Origin: Dehalococcoidales bacterium
GTDB lineage: Bacteria > Chloroflexota > Dehalococcoidia > Dehalococcoidales > Fen-1064
Length of the DNA stretch: 59,052 nt
NCBI GenBank assembly: GCA_020342155.1
Contig: CP070842.1
Location: 77,902 to 136,953, forward strand
Reading direction: 5' to 3'
The notes beneath the pieces were generated by a model that saw nothing but the letters and a program-made list of their open reading frames with translations, had not been told where the DNA came from and searched no databases. Position 1 is the first letter of the stretch. Each line of letters opens with the position of its first letter. Shown here piece by piece: positions 16,525-25,336 of the stretch. The position numbers and the translations under genes are program-made.

Positions 16525-17439
16525 TTAATATTCTTTCAGCTTCCGTCCAGTCAGTCGTTCGTAGGCCTCACGGTACCGTTGCGTAGTACTTTCAATGACC
16601 TCCTGGGTGAGCATGGGGGCCGGCGGACTCTTGTCCCACCCGGTCGCCTCTGTCCAGTCACGCACCGGCTGCTTGTCATAGCTGGGCTGGGACCACCCGA
16701 CCTGGTACTGGTTAGCAGGCCAGAAACGGCTGGAGTCGGGGGTCAGTAGCTCATCAATCAGGATAAGCTCACCGTTGTCCAGACCGAACTCGAACTTGGT
16801 ATCAGCAATGATTATACCGCGGTCACGGGCACGCTCCCGGGCAAAACTGTAGATAGAAATGCAGCTGTCCTTGAGTTTTTCGGCCAGAGCTTCACCCAAC
16901 TGGTCTTTAACATCGTCCATGCTCATCGGCTCGTCATGTTCGGGGGGTTCTGCCTTAGTGGTCGGGGTGAAAATCGGCTCAAGCAACTCCTCACTCTCTC
17001 GCAAACCCTCCGGGAGCGAGATACCACAGACGGAGCCACTCTTCTGGTACTCCACCCAGCCCGACCCGGCCAGATAGCCCCGGACGACACACTCTACCGG
17101 GATAAGTTTCACCTTCCGAACGACCATTGACCGGCCTGCCAGATAGGCAGGATACGGAAAACGGTCTTTCTCCGGTAGATAGGCATCGAGGCAGCCGACA
17201 TCTTCGACGACCTCTATCACGTGGTTGGTCACAAGTCCCCGGGTCTCATTGAACCAATAGGCAGAGAGCTGGTTGAGCACCAGCCCTTTGTCCGGGATAC
17301 CATCTGGGAGGACAACGTCAAAGACAGATATGCGGTCGGTAGCGACAATCAGTAAGTGGTCGCCCAGCTTATAGGTATCCCGTACTTTACCCCGGATGAA
17401 GAGGGGCAGGGGGAGATCAGCTTTCAGCAATACTTCCAT
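16525..17439 (-). CDS. purC: Phosphoribosylaminoimidazole-succinocarboxamide synthase
   Basis: The SAICAR synthetase has about 304 residues from ATG 17439. Signatures are RGKVRDTY, ATDRISVFD, PVECVVRGYLAGSGW, IIADTKFEFG and DELLTPDSSRFWP. It ligates aspartate to CAIR using ATP in purine synthesis. An in-frame TTG at 17460 would add seven residues, but neither start has a clear Shine-Dalgarno site. No other de novo purine genes are nearby; purine salvage genes occur at 30314-34213. Confidence 0.95.
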   Translation of the reverse strand: MEVLLKADLPLPLFIRGKVRDTYKLGDHLLIVATDRISVFDVVLPDGIPDKGLVLNQLSAYWFNETRGLVTNHVIEVVEDVGCLDAYLPEKDRFPYPAYLAGRSMVVRKVKLIPVECVVRGYLAGSGWVEYQKSGSVCGISLPEGLRESEELLEPIFTPTTKAEPPEHDEPMSMDDVKDQLGEALAEKLKDSCISIYSFARERARDRGIIIADTKFEFGLDNGELILIDELLTPDSSRFWPANQYQVGWSQPSYDKQPVRDWTEATGWDKSPPAPMLTQEVIESTTQRYREAYERLTGRKLKEY

Positions 17440-17511
17440 AACAGGCTGAATATAACACAAATAATGTAAGGTTGTACACTTTTAATGCGTGTCAGAGGTA
17501 AGGGCAATTCC

Positions 17512-18300
17512 CTATGGGAAAAGGAAGTCCAGTATCTTATCGATGTCCTCGGTGGCAGCACTACCCTGAATAGGACGCCCTTCGAGGCAGGACTCGAAAA
17601 TCTCCTGGTTCTGGTGAATGACCCCAATGACAGTCATGTCCCGCTTGTCAAGGTAGTCACGCAATCGCTCGGCGATATCGTCCGAGGTGATTTTGTTGAG
17701 AACTGCCCAGACATCGGCAATACTTATCTGGGCAGATAGCTCGTTTATCTTTTCGGCTACCTCCAGGGAGTCGATTGAAGGCTCAACGACAACGAGGACA
17801 CAATCAATGCTGGTCTCGACCCCACGGCCGAAGTGTTCTACCCCGGCCTCAAGGTCAACGACAGCGACCTCATCTGGCTCCAGGCGTAGCTTCTTCAGAA
17901 AGGAACGACTGACGATGCCCATGGGACAGGCACAGCCCTCGAGTGCCATTAGTATCTTGCCGATATTTATCAAACGGATACCGTTATTGGTCTCAAACAT
18001 GTACTCTGGTGGAATGTCGGATAGTTGCATCTCCTGATGAATTAGTTCGACACTCATCTCGGGTGTCCCCGCTCTTACAGCCGCTTCGAGCTGTTCTTCC
18101 AGCTTCTGTTTACCACCGAGAAGGCCTATCAACGGCTCCGGGGGACGTTTAAAACCGAGCATACGGTGAAGCCCGGTGTTAGACTCATCAGCATCAACCA
18201 CCAGCACCCGCTGCCCTCGCTCACGCAGCCCTCCGGCCAAGAGCCTGACGACGACGCTCTTGCCGCTGCCACCCTTACCACATATCGCTATCTTATTCAT
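17512..18300 (-). CDS. CooC-like P-loop ATPase (MinD/ParA superfamily)
   Basis: The 262-residue SIMIBI NTPase has the deviant Walker A GKGGSGKS (8-15), VVDADESNTG, a Cys-x-Cys motif in GCACPMG, and VVDLEAGVEHFGRG. The Cys pair and overall pattern resemble CooC, the ATPase that inserts Ni into CO dehydrogenase. No CODH gene is present here, so it may serve another metalloenzyme. GAGG lies 4 nt before ATG 18300. It is the last gene downstream of a redox gene set on the same strand. Confidence 0.85.
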   Translation of the reverse strand: MNKIAICGKGGSGKSVVVRLLAGGLRERGQRVLVVDADESNTGLHRMLGFKRPPEPLIGLLGGKQKLEEQLEAAVRAGTPEMSVELIHQEMQLSDIPPEYMFETNNGIRLINIGKILMALEGCACPMGIVSRSFLKKLRLEPDEVAVVDLEAGVEHFGRGVETSIDCVLVVVEPSIDSLEVAEKINELSAQISIADVWAVLNKITSDDIAERLRDYLDKRDMTVIGVIHQNQEIFESCLEGRPIQGSAATEDIDKILDFLFP

Positions 18301-18324
18301 GCTTCCTCGCTAGAATCGTACCAC

Positions 18325-18915
18325 TCACCACATTTTCAGCCGCCGGGGATACCGCCGTACCGGTGTTAGACGGCCTAGCTCCATGAAGGAACGGTAGATT
18401 CCTTCCAGCGCATCGTTAGCCCCGTTCATCACTCCGGTCTCCACCAGTTCGGCTACCCGGCCTATGTACTCATCAAATGTACTGAAATCGTTCTTGTAGC
18501 CAACACTGTAGGCAAAGCTATAGACGTCATCCTGACTGTATTCATCGACAATCACCCGATGAAGGTCTTCTCTGACATCGCGAGGCAGGGCATTCGGCCA
18601 GAAGTAACCGGTATATCGGCACATCTCAGGCAGTGCTTCCTCTTCCAATAAAGCATCTACAATCTCGTCGAAGGCATCATCAGCCCCATTCTCAGCACCA
18701 ATCGTTACCATATCAGCTACTTTGTCGAGGAAATCTTCATAGCTGGAGAATCTCTCGCGGTAGCCCTGCCGGTAAACACGGCGGAACCGCTTCTTTCTGC
18801 TAAGCTGAGCCGCAATCGCACGTCGCACATCTTCTCGGATGACCTGTTTGTAGCCCTCCGGCCAGAACATTTCCGCAGCCGAGTCTTCGTCTTCTGTATC
18901 GGGCATAAAGTGCAT
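18325..18915 (-). CDS. Hypothetical acidic protein with internal duplication
   Basis: I do not recognise this 196-residue protein. It contains two related units of about 62 residues, roughly 30-92 and 118-180. Each begins with a basic helix and passes through an aromatic segment (YRQGYRERFSSYEDF and YSVGYKNDFSTFDEY). Each ends with a conserved turn, GAENGADDAFDEI and GVMNGANDALEGI. The Gly-x-x-Asn-Gly-x-x-Asp-Ala pattern is the clearest shared feature. There is no signal peptide or membrane helix. It lies between the CooC-like ATPase and an SDR on the same strand. Translation starts at ATG 18915 after GGGGAGAAG. Confidence 0.75.
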   Translation of the reverse strand: MHFMPDTEDEDSAAEMFWPEGYKQVIREDVRRAIAAQLSRKKRFRRVYRQGYRERFSSYEDFLDKVADMVTIGAENGADDAFDEIVDALLEEEALPEMCRYTGYFWPNALPRDVREDLHRVIVDEYSQDDVYSFAYSVGYKNDFSTFDEYIGRVAELVETGVMNGANDALEGIYRSFMELGRLTPVRRYPRRLKMW

Positions 18916-18944
18916 GGTTACTTCTCCCCTACCCCCCGTTCGAC

Positions 18945-19703
18945 TCAGGGACCACCCCTGACGTTGATAACCTGCCCCGAAATAAAACTGGATTCATCCG
19001 AGACGAGGAACAGGGCAACATTGGCAATGTCTTCAGGGGTGCCCATCCGTTTCAGAGGTATGCGGGCCGTGGCAAATCGGCGGAAATCATCGAGATACAT
19101 GCCCTCTTTGCGGGCGGTATTCCGGACCATCTCCGTGTCAATGTAGTCGGGGCAGATGCAGTTGACATTAATGCCGTAGCGACCCAACTCCAGCGCCAGA
19201 GCCTTGGTAAATCCCTGCACGGCGGCACTGGCGGAGGCATAGGCGGTCTGTCCCCGCTCACCAAGACTGGCGGGAACCGAAGAGGAAATGTTAACTATCT
19301 TACCGTAGTTCTGCCTTACCATATACTTCTGTGCCGCCCGGGCACAGTTGAAGCTTCCTCTTGTCTGGGTAGTAATAGCAGAATCCCAGTCATCCTCGGA
19401 CATCTTGTGCAAAGGAGTATCACGCCTGATACCGGCGTTGTTTACCAGAATATCAACTCCGCCGTATCGCTTCTCCGCCGCCTTGAACATCTGGGCTACT
19501 TCGTACCAGCTTGAGACGTCAGCCTTGAAAGCCAGGACTTCCCGCCCCGCCTTCTTCAGCTTGTCGACGACATTCTCCGCATAGGCAAGGTCGATATCAC
19601 TGACAATGACCCTGGCGCCTTCCTCGGCGAATCTGTTAGCAATTGCCTTACCGATACCCCTGCCGGCACCGGTGACCACAGCGACTTTTTTGTCCAGCTT
19701 CAC
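18945..19703 (-). CDS. SDR-family protein lacking the catalytic lysine
   Basis: The 252-residue FabG-like Rossmann protein has a normal cofactor motif TGAGRGIG, NNAGIRRD and NISSSVPAS. The catalytic YxxxK motif reads YASAS, so Lys is replaced by Ser; the codons read directly confirm this (TAT GCC TCC GCC AGT). The downstream helix (AAVQGFTKALALELGRYG) and ending (VINVRGGP) are otherwise typical. Without the Lys it may be a weak enzyme, use another base or act as a structural partner. GTG 19703 is the probable start. It is fifth in the redox operon beginning at 23121. Confidence 0.9.
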   Translation of the reverse strand: MKLDKKVAVVTGAGRGIGKAIANRFAEEGARVIVSDIDLAYAENVVDKLKKAGREVLAFKADVSSWYEVAQMFKAAEKRYGGVDILVNNAGIRRDTPLHKMSEDDWDSAITTQTRGSFNCARAAQKYMVRQNYGKIVNISSSVPASLGERGQTAYASASAAVQGFTKALALELGRYGINVNCICPDYIDTEMVRNTARKEGMYLDDFRRFATARIPLKRMGTPEDIANVALFLVSDESSFISGQVINVRGGP

Positions 19704-19728
19704 AGGACTTCCCTGGAGTTGTTGGCGA

Positions 19729-20361
19729 CTATATCTTCCTCACGTAGAACTCGCAGTAGCCGTCCTTGGCTGTGGACGCCACTTGCTCGTCGACCAGCTC
19801 CATCTCCACATGTTTACGCAATGTATCAAGTGCCGTCATGCAGTAGTCGGAACAGGTCATCAGGTTGGCTACGCTTTTACTACACTTTTCGCTGATTCCG
19901 GCAAACAGAGCGCACTGCGGTATCCGATACGCAAGTACTTCCATATTATTTAGAATAATAGGTACCTTCAGGAAGTTCTGAGTGCCCAGGTAAGCAATCT
20001 CGACGAATCGCTGCGGTACGTGAGGCCATAGCAGAAACTGATTGCCCTGCCGGTCAACACTCTCCAAGATGACCTCGATTGTCCTGTCCGAGTATTCCTC
20101 GCCCAACTGAATTGTTTTCTGCATCCAGGCTTTGCCAAGGTCGGTGAAAAATGCCCTGGCCGTCTTCTCAACATCACCCTTGCTCTTGCCCTTGATAGCC
20201 GCAGCCAGCTTATCAGCGACTAACTCAGCACCGAACTCAGCCCGAAGCATGTCTACCATATCCTCGTTCAGGTCAAAGGAGTACGGCTTGGGAGCAGTGA
20301 ACAGGGGATATGGCGTCTTCTTTAACTCTTTGAAATAGTCCTTCGCTTTTGCCTTTGCCAT
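19729..20361 (-). CDS. Hypothetical Cys-containing protein in redox operon
   Basis: The 210-residue soluble protein is not recognised with confidence. It has a Lys-rich start, a helical middle and a Cys-bearing C-terminal part (CALFAGISEKC and MTCSDYCMTALDTL, then a last Cys in GYCEF). Five Cys residues in about 50 positions could bind a metal or cluster. AGGAG precedes ATG 20361. It lies 10 nt after the ferredoxin gene and is clearly part of that operon, so a role as subunit or cofactor handler is inferred from context only. Confidence 0.75.
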   Translation of the reverse strand: MAKAKAKDYFKELKKTPYPLFTAPKPYSFDLNEDMVDMLRAEFGAELVADKLAAAIKGKSKGDVEKTARAFFTDLGKAWMQKTIQLGEEYSDRTIEVILESVDRQGNQFLLWPHVPQRFVEIAYLGTQNFLKVPIILNNMEVLAYRIPQCALFAGISEKCSKSVANLMTCSDYCMTALDTLRKHVEMELVDEQVASTAKDGYCEFYVRKI

Positions 20362-20370
20362 AATTATCTC

Positions 20371-20697
20371 CTACTGGCCCCACTGCTCGCCTTCGACTTT
20401 AGGCTTGGCACTTTCCTGCTTGGGCACCTCAATTTTAATAGCATCAATAGGGCAGACATCAATGCATATGTTGCACGCTGTACACTTATCACGACGTGTG
20501 GCGTAAAGTATATAGTTCCCATCAATCCTGGGGTCCATCTCCTTCAGCCGCTCCTCCTTGGCCATAACACGGGTTACATGAAAGACACCCATGGGGCATT
20601 CCTGCAAGCACCGCTTACAGAGAAACGGAACCGTGCATTTTTCAAGATCTACCGTTATCTTGGGAAACTTTCTCCCCATCCTCAATCCGTAGGTCAT
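20371..20697 (-). CDS. 2x[4Fe-4S] ferredoxin-type protein
   Basis: The 108-residue protein has two cluster motifs: CTVPFLCKRCLQECP near the N terminus (with an enlarged first spacing) and CTACNICIDVCP near residue 75. It should pass electrons between the Fe-S protein encoded just upstream and a partner. Starting at ATG 20697 gives GGAGG at 7 nt and a 4-bp ATGA overlap with the preceding gene. Confidence 0.92.
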   Translation of the reverse strand: MTYGLRMGRKFPKITVDLEKCTVPFLCKRCLQECPMGVFHVTRVMAKEERLKEMDPRIDGNYILYATRRDKCTACNICIDVCPIDAIKIEVPKQESAKPKVEGEQWGQ

Positions 20698-21536
20698 GTC
20701 CACACCTCCGCGACTGCCGGTACGTTAACTCGCGGTTCCAGCTTAATGGCTCCGCGCGGGCAGCCGGTCTGACATAGCCCACAACCGTAGCACTTGAAGA
20801 TGTCGACGTTAGCCTTCTCCGTGGTAACCTCAAACTTGAGTGCTCCCCACTGACACCGCTGGGCACAGATGCCGCAACCATTGCATTTGTCATAGTCGAC
20901 CATGGCCACGTGATGGCCCTTGAGTGAGCCAAGACCGAAGTCGACGGCGTTCCGGACAGCACCGCAATCAGGATAATCACACTGGCAGAAACCACCGATA
21001 AAAGGCGCGCCGAAGAGCATCAGGATATGGACAAAACCGCGCCGATCCATCTCATGGTTCCACTCCTTGGCTTCATCGAGATTAACAAAGGCAACACCGC
21101 CCTTGTATCGCTCCGGCCAGCGTTCCCACTTGAGCATACCAACACCCATGCCCATGCAGGTGTACTCGTGCTCATTTCTCTCGTCGATGGCCCGTATTCC
21201 CTTGCGGCAGATACAGGCAATCAGGCCTATTGGGGAGCTAAGCTCAAGTACCTTATCAGCATCTTCCAGGGCAACAATCTGGCTGCCCTGACCCCTGGCC
21301 ATCATGATAGATGTAATCCTGTCATACTCAGCCCGGTCATTGTTCTCGATAGCGTTCAGTAAGTCCATCTGCGACGGGCCACTGCGCGCCCCGGTTTCCA
21401 GACCCGCCTCAGCCCCTTTGAAGCCTTCGCCAGGAGCCCGAAGCTTGTACATATTCCTCGCGTAGTTCTTCGGATTCAGATACCAGAGACCATTTCCGTG
21501 CTCCGGGTCTCCGAACTCATTACACATCCAACACAT
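20694..21536 (-). CDS. Ferredoxin-domain oxidoreductase subunit with extra cysteine motifs
   Basis: The 280-residue protein begins MCWMCNEFGD. Its middle contains CICRKGIRAID, and around residues 188-200 there is CQCDYPDCGAV. The C terminus carries two [4Fe-4S] motifs (CNGCGICAQRCQ and CYGCGLCQTGCP). It is soluble and is probably an electron-transfer subunit. It follows the FAD oxidoreductase by 16 nt and overlaps the ferredoxin. I recognise the ferredoxin domain only. AGGAGG lies 5 nt before ATG 21536. Confidence 0.88.
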   Translation of the reverse strand: MCWMCNEFGDPEHGNGLWYLNPKNYARNMYKLRAPGEGFKGAEAGLETGARSGPSQMDLLNAIENNDRAEYDRITSIMMARGQGSQIVALEDADKVLELSSPIGLIACICRKGIRAIDERNEHEYTCMGMGVGMLKWERWPERYKGGVAFVNLDEAKEWNHEMDRRGFVHILMLFGAPFIGGFCQCDYPDCGAVRNAVDFGLGSLKGHHVAMVDYDKCNGCGICAQRCQWGALKFEVTTEKANVDIFKCYGCGLCQTGCPRGAIKLEPRVNVPAVAEVWT

Positions 21537-21552
21537 TTCTACCTCCTACAGC

Positions 21553-23121
21553 CTATAGTAATCGTCCAGCTGTCTCAAAACATAATTGTCCACGCTCAAA
21601 CATACAGTTAGCACACATCCGGCAATTCAAACATCGCCGTGCCTCCTCCACTGCCTGCCAGAACGTATATCCCAGATTCACCTCCTTATAAGTAGTTATC
21701 GCCTGTCTGGCGGTTAATTTCGGTACTTCCCACTGGTCATGCCGACTCAGATAGACGGGTACCTGCTCCGGCTTGATGGTAATCATCTCGAGGTCTTCTT
21801 TAGCAGCCACGATAGGCCTTCCGCTGAGATACTGGTCAATCGAACGAGCAGCGCGGCGCCCAGCGGCCATTGCCTCCGACACCGTGCCGCGTAGAGTAGT
21901 CACGTCTCCGGCAGCGAACACGCCCGGGGCACTGGTCTCACCCGTTGCTTCATTGATGACGACAGCTCCTCCCCGGCTGATTTTAACCGGACCACCTGAC
22001 AAGCCGGTTGTATCCGTAGCCTGCCCGATAGCAACGATGACGATATCTGCATCCACGGAGTAATCACTACCTGCACCCTCTACCAGTGTCCAGCTTATCC
22101 TGCCCTCACTGTCCAGAGAGGTTGAGGCAACTCGTTTGAATTTGATACCACTGACCCGCGAGCCATTCTTAGAAGTAAACCGTTGGGGAGCCAACGACGG
22201 ATGGATATTAACACCCTCTCTCTCTGCCTCCTCAACCTCCCAATCGTAGGCTGGCATATCAGCCCGACACTCCAGGCAGGCAGCATGGACCTCATCGGCA
22301 CCGAGCCTGAGAGCCGTACGGGCACAGTCCATCGCCACGGCACCACCGCCGATAACCCAGACCTTCCCTTTCATTGCCACCAGTTCACGCCGCTTAGCTT
22401 CACCAAGCAATTGAAGGGCGGGGACTATACCTGACAGTTTAGCGCCAGGGATATTAAGCTCGGCACTCTTCTGGGCACCGATGGTAATCAGTACCGCACC
22501 GAATCCCTGACGACTCAGCGTATCGAGACCGATGTCCCGGCCGATACGAATATTGCTATGAATCTTAACTCCCAGAGCCTCAATGTAATCAATATCGGCC
22601 TGGACAGCCTCGGTCGATAATATAAAGTCAGGTATCGCCGAGGTGAGTATTCCACCAGGTATCGGGGCAGCATCAAAGACAGCGGCACCATACCCCATTT
22701 TTACAAGGTCATGGGCGGCGGTTAGCCCAGCCGGGCCACCACCAACTACAGCCACCCTCTCTACTTTCTTTCTTTTAGCCGGTCTTGGCTTTCTGCCGCT
22801 ACCCCAGTCAGCAGCAAACCTCTTCAGTGCCTGAATTGCTACCGGACTGTCCACCACTTTGCGGTTACACTCTGTCTCACAGGGATGGTGGCAGACGCGT
22901 CCACAGATGGAAGGTAAGGGATTGGTCTCTCTGATGATAGCTAACGCCTTACTGGCATCACCCCGGGCGATAGCCATAATGTAATTGGGAACATCCTGAT
23001 GAAGCGGGCAAACAGCCTCGCAGGGCGAATATTTGTCCACCTCCGGCCAGCACCTTTCGGTATGGATAAAAGCCGGAATCTCTGGTCGCCGAGTGTAATA
23101 GGTCTCAGTTGCTAGAACCAT
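21553..23121 (-). CDS. GltD/NfnB-like FAD NAD(P)H oxidoreductase
   Basis: The 522-residue protein has an N-terminal DPYD/GltD-type double-cluster domain (CEAVCPLHQDVPNYI and CGRVCHHPCETECNR). An FAD-binding motif VVGGGPAGLTAAHDLVK (about 125) and an NAD(P)-binding motif VIGGGAVAMDCARTA (about 255) follow. A typical second FAD signature comes next (GVFAAGDV), and a C-terminal Cys set (CLNCRMCANC) resembles another cluster site. Such proteins move electrons between NAD(P)H and ferredoxin-like partners. It is the first gene of a minus-strand operon with two ferredoxin-type proteins. GAGGAGG precedes ATG 23121. Confidence 0.92.
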   Translation of the reverse strand: MVLATETYYTRRPEIPAFIHTERCWPEVDKYSPCEAVCPLHQDVPNYIMAIARGDASKALAIIRETNPLPSICGRVCHHPCETECNRKVVDSPVAIQALKRFAADWGSGRKPRPAKRKKVERVAVVGGGPAGLTAAHDLVKMGYGAAVFDAAPIPGGILTSAIPDFILSTEAVQADIDYIEALGVKIHSNIRIGRDIGLDTLSRQGFGAVLITIGAQKSAELNIPGAKLSGIVPALQLLGEAKRRELVAMKGKVWVIGGGAVAMDCARTALRLGADEVHAACLECRADMPAYDWEVEEAEREGVNIHPSLAPQRFTSKNGSRVSGIKFKRVASTSLDSEGRISWTLVEGAGSDYSVDADIVIVAIGQATDTTGLSGGPVKISRGGAVVINEATGETSAPGVFAAGDVTTLRGTVSEAMAAGRRAARSIDQYLSGRPIVAAKEDLEMITIKPEQVPVYLSRHDQWEVPKLTARQAITTYKEVNLGYTFWQAVEEARRCLNCRMCANCMFERGQLCFETAGRLL

Positions 23122-23171
23122 TTACTTCTGACCCTCCTCGTAAGTGAAACTGCCCTAATTTAATATTAAAC

Positions 23172-23201
23172 ATTCTAGCACTTTAATAAATCCTAGGTCA
23201 A
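23172..23201 (-). promoter_or_regulatory. Promoter of the FAD/Fe-S redox operon
   Basis: On the minus strand TTGACC (23196-23201) and TAGAAT (23172-23177) are separated by 18 nt, about 50 nt upstream of the first ATG at 23121. Confidence 0.65.
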
Positions 23202-23241
23202 AAAAGATTCCAGCGGAAATCACTAAATATCACGTCATCTT

Positions 23242-23270
23242 TTGACATCATATCTTAAAGCTGGTAACCT
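23242..23270 (+). promoter_or_regulatory. Promoter of the DUF1648-like gene
   Basis: TTGACA (23242-23247) and TAACCT (23265-23270) are spaced by 17 nt and lie 27 nt upstream of ATG 23297. The -10 box is only fair. Confidence 0.5.
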
Positions 23271-23296
23271 CTAGGCGACCGCGCGATTGTATAGCG

Positions 23297-23920
23297 ATGA
23301 GTACACTTCTTGTCATTATAATCATAGGTATAGTCTTCATATTCAGTCTGGGTCTCGGAGCTATTATGCTTGTCCTTCTCCGAAGCGGCCCCGAGACTAC
23401 CCGTGACGGAACATCGCAACCGGTAACTGAAGCGCCTAATCTGGCATTTCGATGGCGTTCCGCCGCATTGCCGCTGGTTGTTCTTGTCCTGACCATCGCC
23501 CTGGTGGCATATTTTTACCGGTTATTACCAGAAGAGGTCGTTTATCGCTTCGGGTCTGACAGCTCTCCGGACGAGTCGACAGGGCGGGGCACAATCGTCC
23601 TGTGGTCACTATTGCCGCAGCTATTCCTTACCCTGCTGGCACTAGCAGTCGCCTGGGGAGTCACCAAACTGAGTACCACATTCAAGCAGATGGAAGGCTT
23701 CGGGATAAACCTGGATACTATTGCACTCGCCATGGGCAACATGATCGCCCTGCCACAAGCTATTATCTTCTTTGCAATGCTGGATATTTTCAGCTACAAT
23801 GCATACGAGTTCCGGATTCTGCCCCTGTGGGTGATTGCCCTCATAATAATGGCATTGGGTGCCGTTGTCCTGGGCATTTTCTTTATCCGGACTATGCGGC
23901 AGGTCCGGGGTAACCAGTAA
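23297..23920 (+). CDS. DUF1648-like integral membrane protein
   Basis: The 207-residue protein has about five membrane helices (residues 3-27, 57-76, 100-120, 140-162 and 172-195). The loop LPEEVVYRFGSDSSPD matches the short DUF1648-type motif seen in SdpI-like membrane proteins. Its function is unknown. It is immediately upstream of the glycyl-tRNA synthetase gene and likely on the same transcript. Confidence 0.75.
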   Translation: MSTLLVIIIIGIVFIFSLGLGAIMLVLLRSGPETTRDGTSQPVTEAPNLAFRWRSAALPLVVLVLTIALVAYFYRLLPEEVVYRFGSDSSPDESTGRGTIVLWSLLPQLFLTLLALAVAWGVTKLSTTFKQMEGFGINLDTIALAMGNMIALPQAIIFFAMLDIFSYNAYEFRILPLWVIALIIMALGAVVLGIFFIRTMRQVRGNQ

Positions 23921-23954
23921 CACTATCCCGTTACAACCCTGAGGAGTGGCAGTA

Positions 23955-25322
23955 TTGACCGAACCGACACCAACCGTAGACATGGAGAAGCTTGTTTCCC
24001 TCTGCCAGCGACGCGGCTTTATCTTTCAGAGCAGTGATATCTACGGCGGACTGAACAGCTGTTGGGACTATGGCCCGCTGGGAGTGGAGCTAAAACGCAA
24101 TATCAAGGAAGCCTGGTGGCGAATGATGGTCCAGGGACACGACGATGTGGTGGGGCTGGACGCCAGTATCCTGATGCACCCGCACGTCTGGGAGGCCAGT
24201 GGGCACATTTCAAGCTTCTCTGATCCCCTGGTGGAGTGTAAGGAATGCCACCAGCGCTGGCGGGCCGACCAACTGGAGGGTGATCGGTGCCCGTCCTGCA
24301 GCGGCGAGCTGACCGAGCCGCGTCAGTTCAATATGATGTTCAAGACCTTCATGGGGCCGGTCGAGGAAGATGCTGCCGTGGTCTACCTGCGCCCCGAGAC
24401 GGCCCAGGGGATGTTCGTCAACTTCCAGAACGTGGTCAACACCACCCGGAAACGACTCCCCTTTGGTATCGCCCAGATTGGCAAGGCCTTCCGCAACGAG
24501 ATAACCACCGGCAACTTTATCTTCCGCAGCCGGGAATTCGAGATAATGGAAATCGAGTTCTTCGTCAAACCGGGCACAGATAAAGAGTGGTTCGACTACT
24601 GGGTCGGGGAGCGGTTTAACTGGTACGTTAAGCTGGGCATCCGCCGAGAAAACCTGCAGCTCCGGCCGCACGAAGAGGACGAACTGGCGCACTACGCCAG
24701 CAAGTGCTCGGACATCGAGTACCTGTTCCCAATGGGCTGGTCCGAGCTTGAGGGCATTGCTAAACGAGACGACTTCGACCTGCGGCAGCACCAGGAGCAC
24801 AGCGGGAAAAGCCTGGAGTATTACGACGACGACACCAAGGAGCACTACCTGCCTTACGTCGTCGAGCCGGCTGCCGGGGTGGACCGAGCCGTTCTGGCCT
24901 TTCTCTGCGATGCCTATACTGAAGAGCCGGACAAGGACGAAGTCCGGGTGCTGCTCCGATTTCACCCCGACCTGGCACCGATAAAGGTAGCAGTGCTGCC
25001 ATTGAGCCGTAAGGAGAATCTGACAGTCTTCGCTAAGGATGTATATGCCGACCTACGCCCGCAGTGGGCAGTGAGCTATGACGACACCCAGTCAATCGGG
25101 CGGCGGTACCGAAGGCAGGACGAGGTCGGAACGCCCTACTGCGTGACGGTGGACTTCGATTCGCTGGAAGATAAGCGTGTCACCATCCGCGAGCGGGATA
25201 CCATGAACCAGATACGCGTCCCTGTCGCTGAACTGAAGAACACCCTCCAGACCAAGCTGAACGGCGAAGACCTGTTTGTCCTGCCCCCGGGTGGTGAGGT
25301 GTGGAAGGTGGAGAGGGAATAG
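23955..25322 (+). CDS. glyS: Glycyl-tRNA synthetase (single-chain alpha2 type)
   Basis: The class II synthetase has about 455 residues: FIFQSSDIYGGLNSCWDYGPLG at the N terminus is interrupted by no gap, and RPETAQGMFVNF is motif 2. FRSREFEIMEIEFF and the glycine-site region follow, and a C-terminal anticodon-binding domain starts at IKVAVLPL. A CxxC pair (CKECHQRW, CPSCSGEL) may bind zinc. It charges tRNA-Gly. I chose TTG 23955 because GAGGAG (23941-23946) lies 8 nt upstream; an in-frame GTG at 23946 is inside that SD. The downstream HAD gene starts 14 nt later. Confidence 0.95.
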   Translation: MTEPTPTVDMEKLVSLCQRRGFIFQSSDIYGGLNSCWDYGPLGVELKRNIKEAWWRMMVQGHDDVVGLDASILMHPHVWEASGHISSFSDPLVECKECHQRWRADQLEGDRCPSCSGELTEPRQFNMMFKTFMGPVEEDAAVVYLRPETAQGMFVNFQNVVNTTRKRLPFGIAQIGKAFRNEITTGNFIFRSREFEIMEIEFFVKPGTDKEWFDYWVGERFNWYVKLGIRRENLQLRPHEEDELAHYASKCSDIEYLFPMGWSELEGIAKRDDFDLRQHQEHSGKSLEYYDDDTKEHYLPYVVEPAAGVDRAVLAFLCDAYTEEPDKDEVRVLLRFHPDLAPIKVAVLPLSRKENLTVFAKDVYADLRPQWAVSYDDTQSIGRRYRRQDEVGTPYCVTVDFDSLEDKRVTIRERDTMNQIRVPVAELKNTLQTKLNGEDLFVLPPGGEVWKVERE

Positions 25323-25336
25323 ACGGGTGTTGTTCC

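Noticed and set aside
24210..24965. 251-residue open frame opposite glyS
   Set aside because: It is an antisense shadow of a highly conserved synthetase gene.
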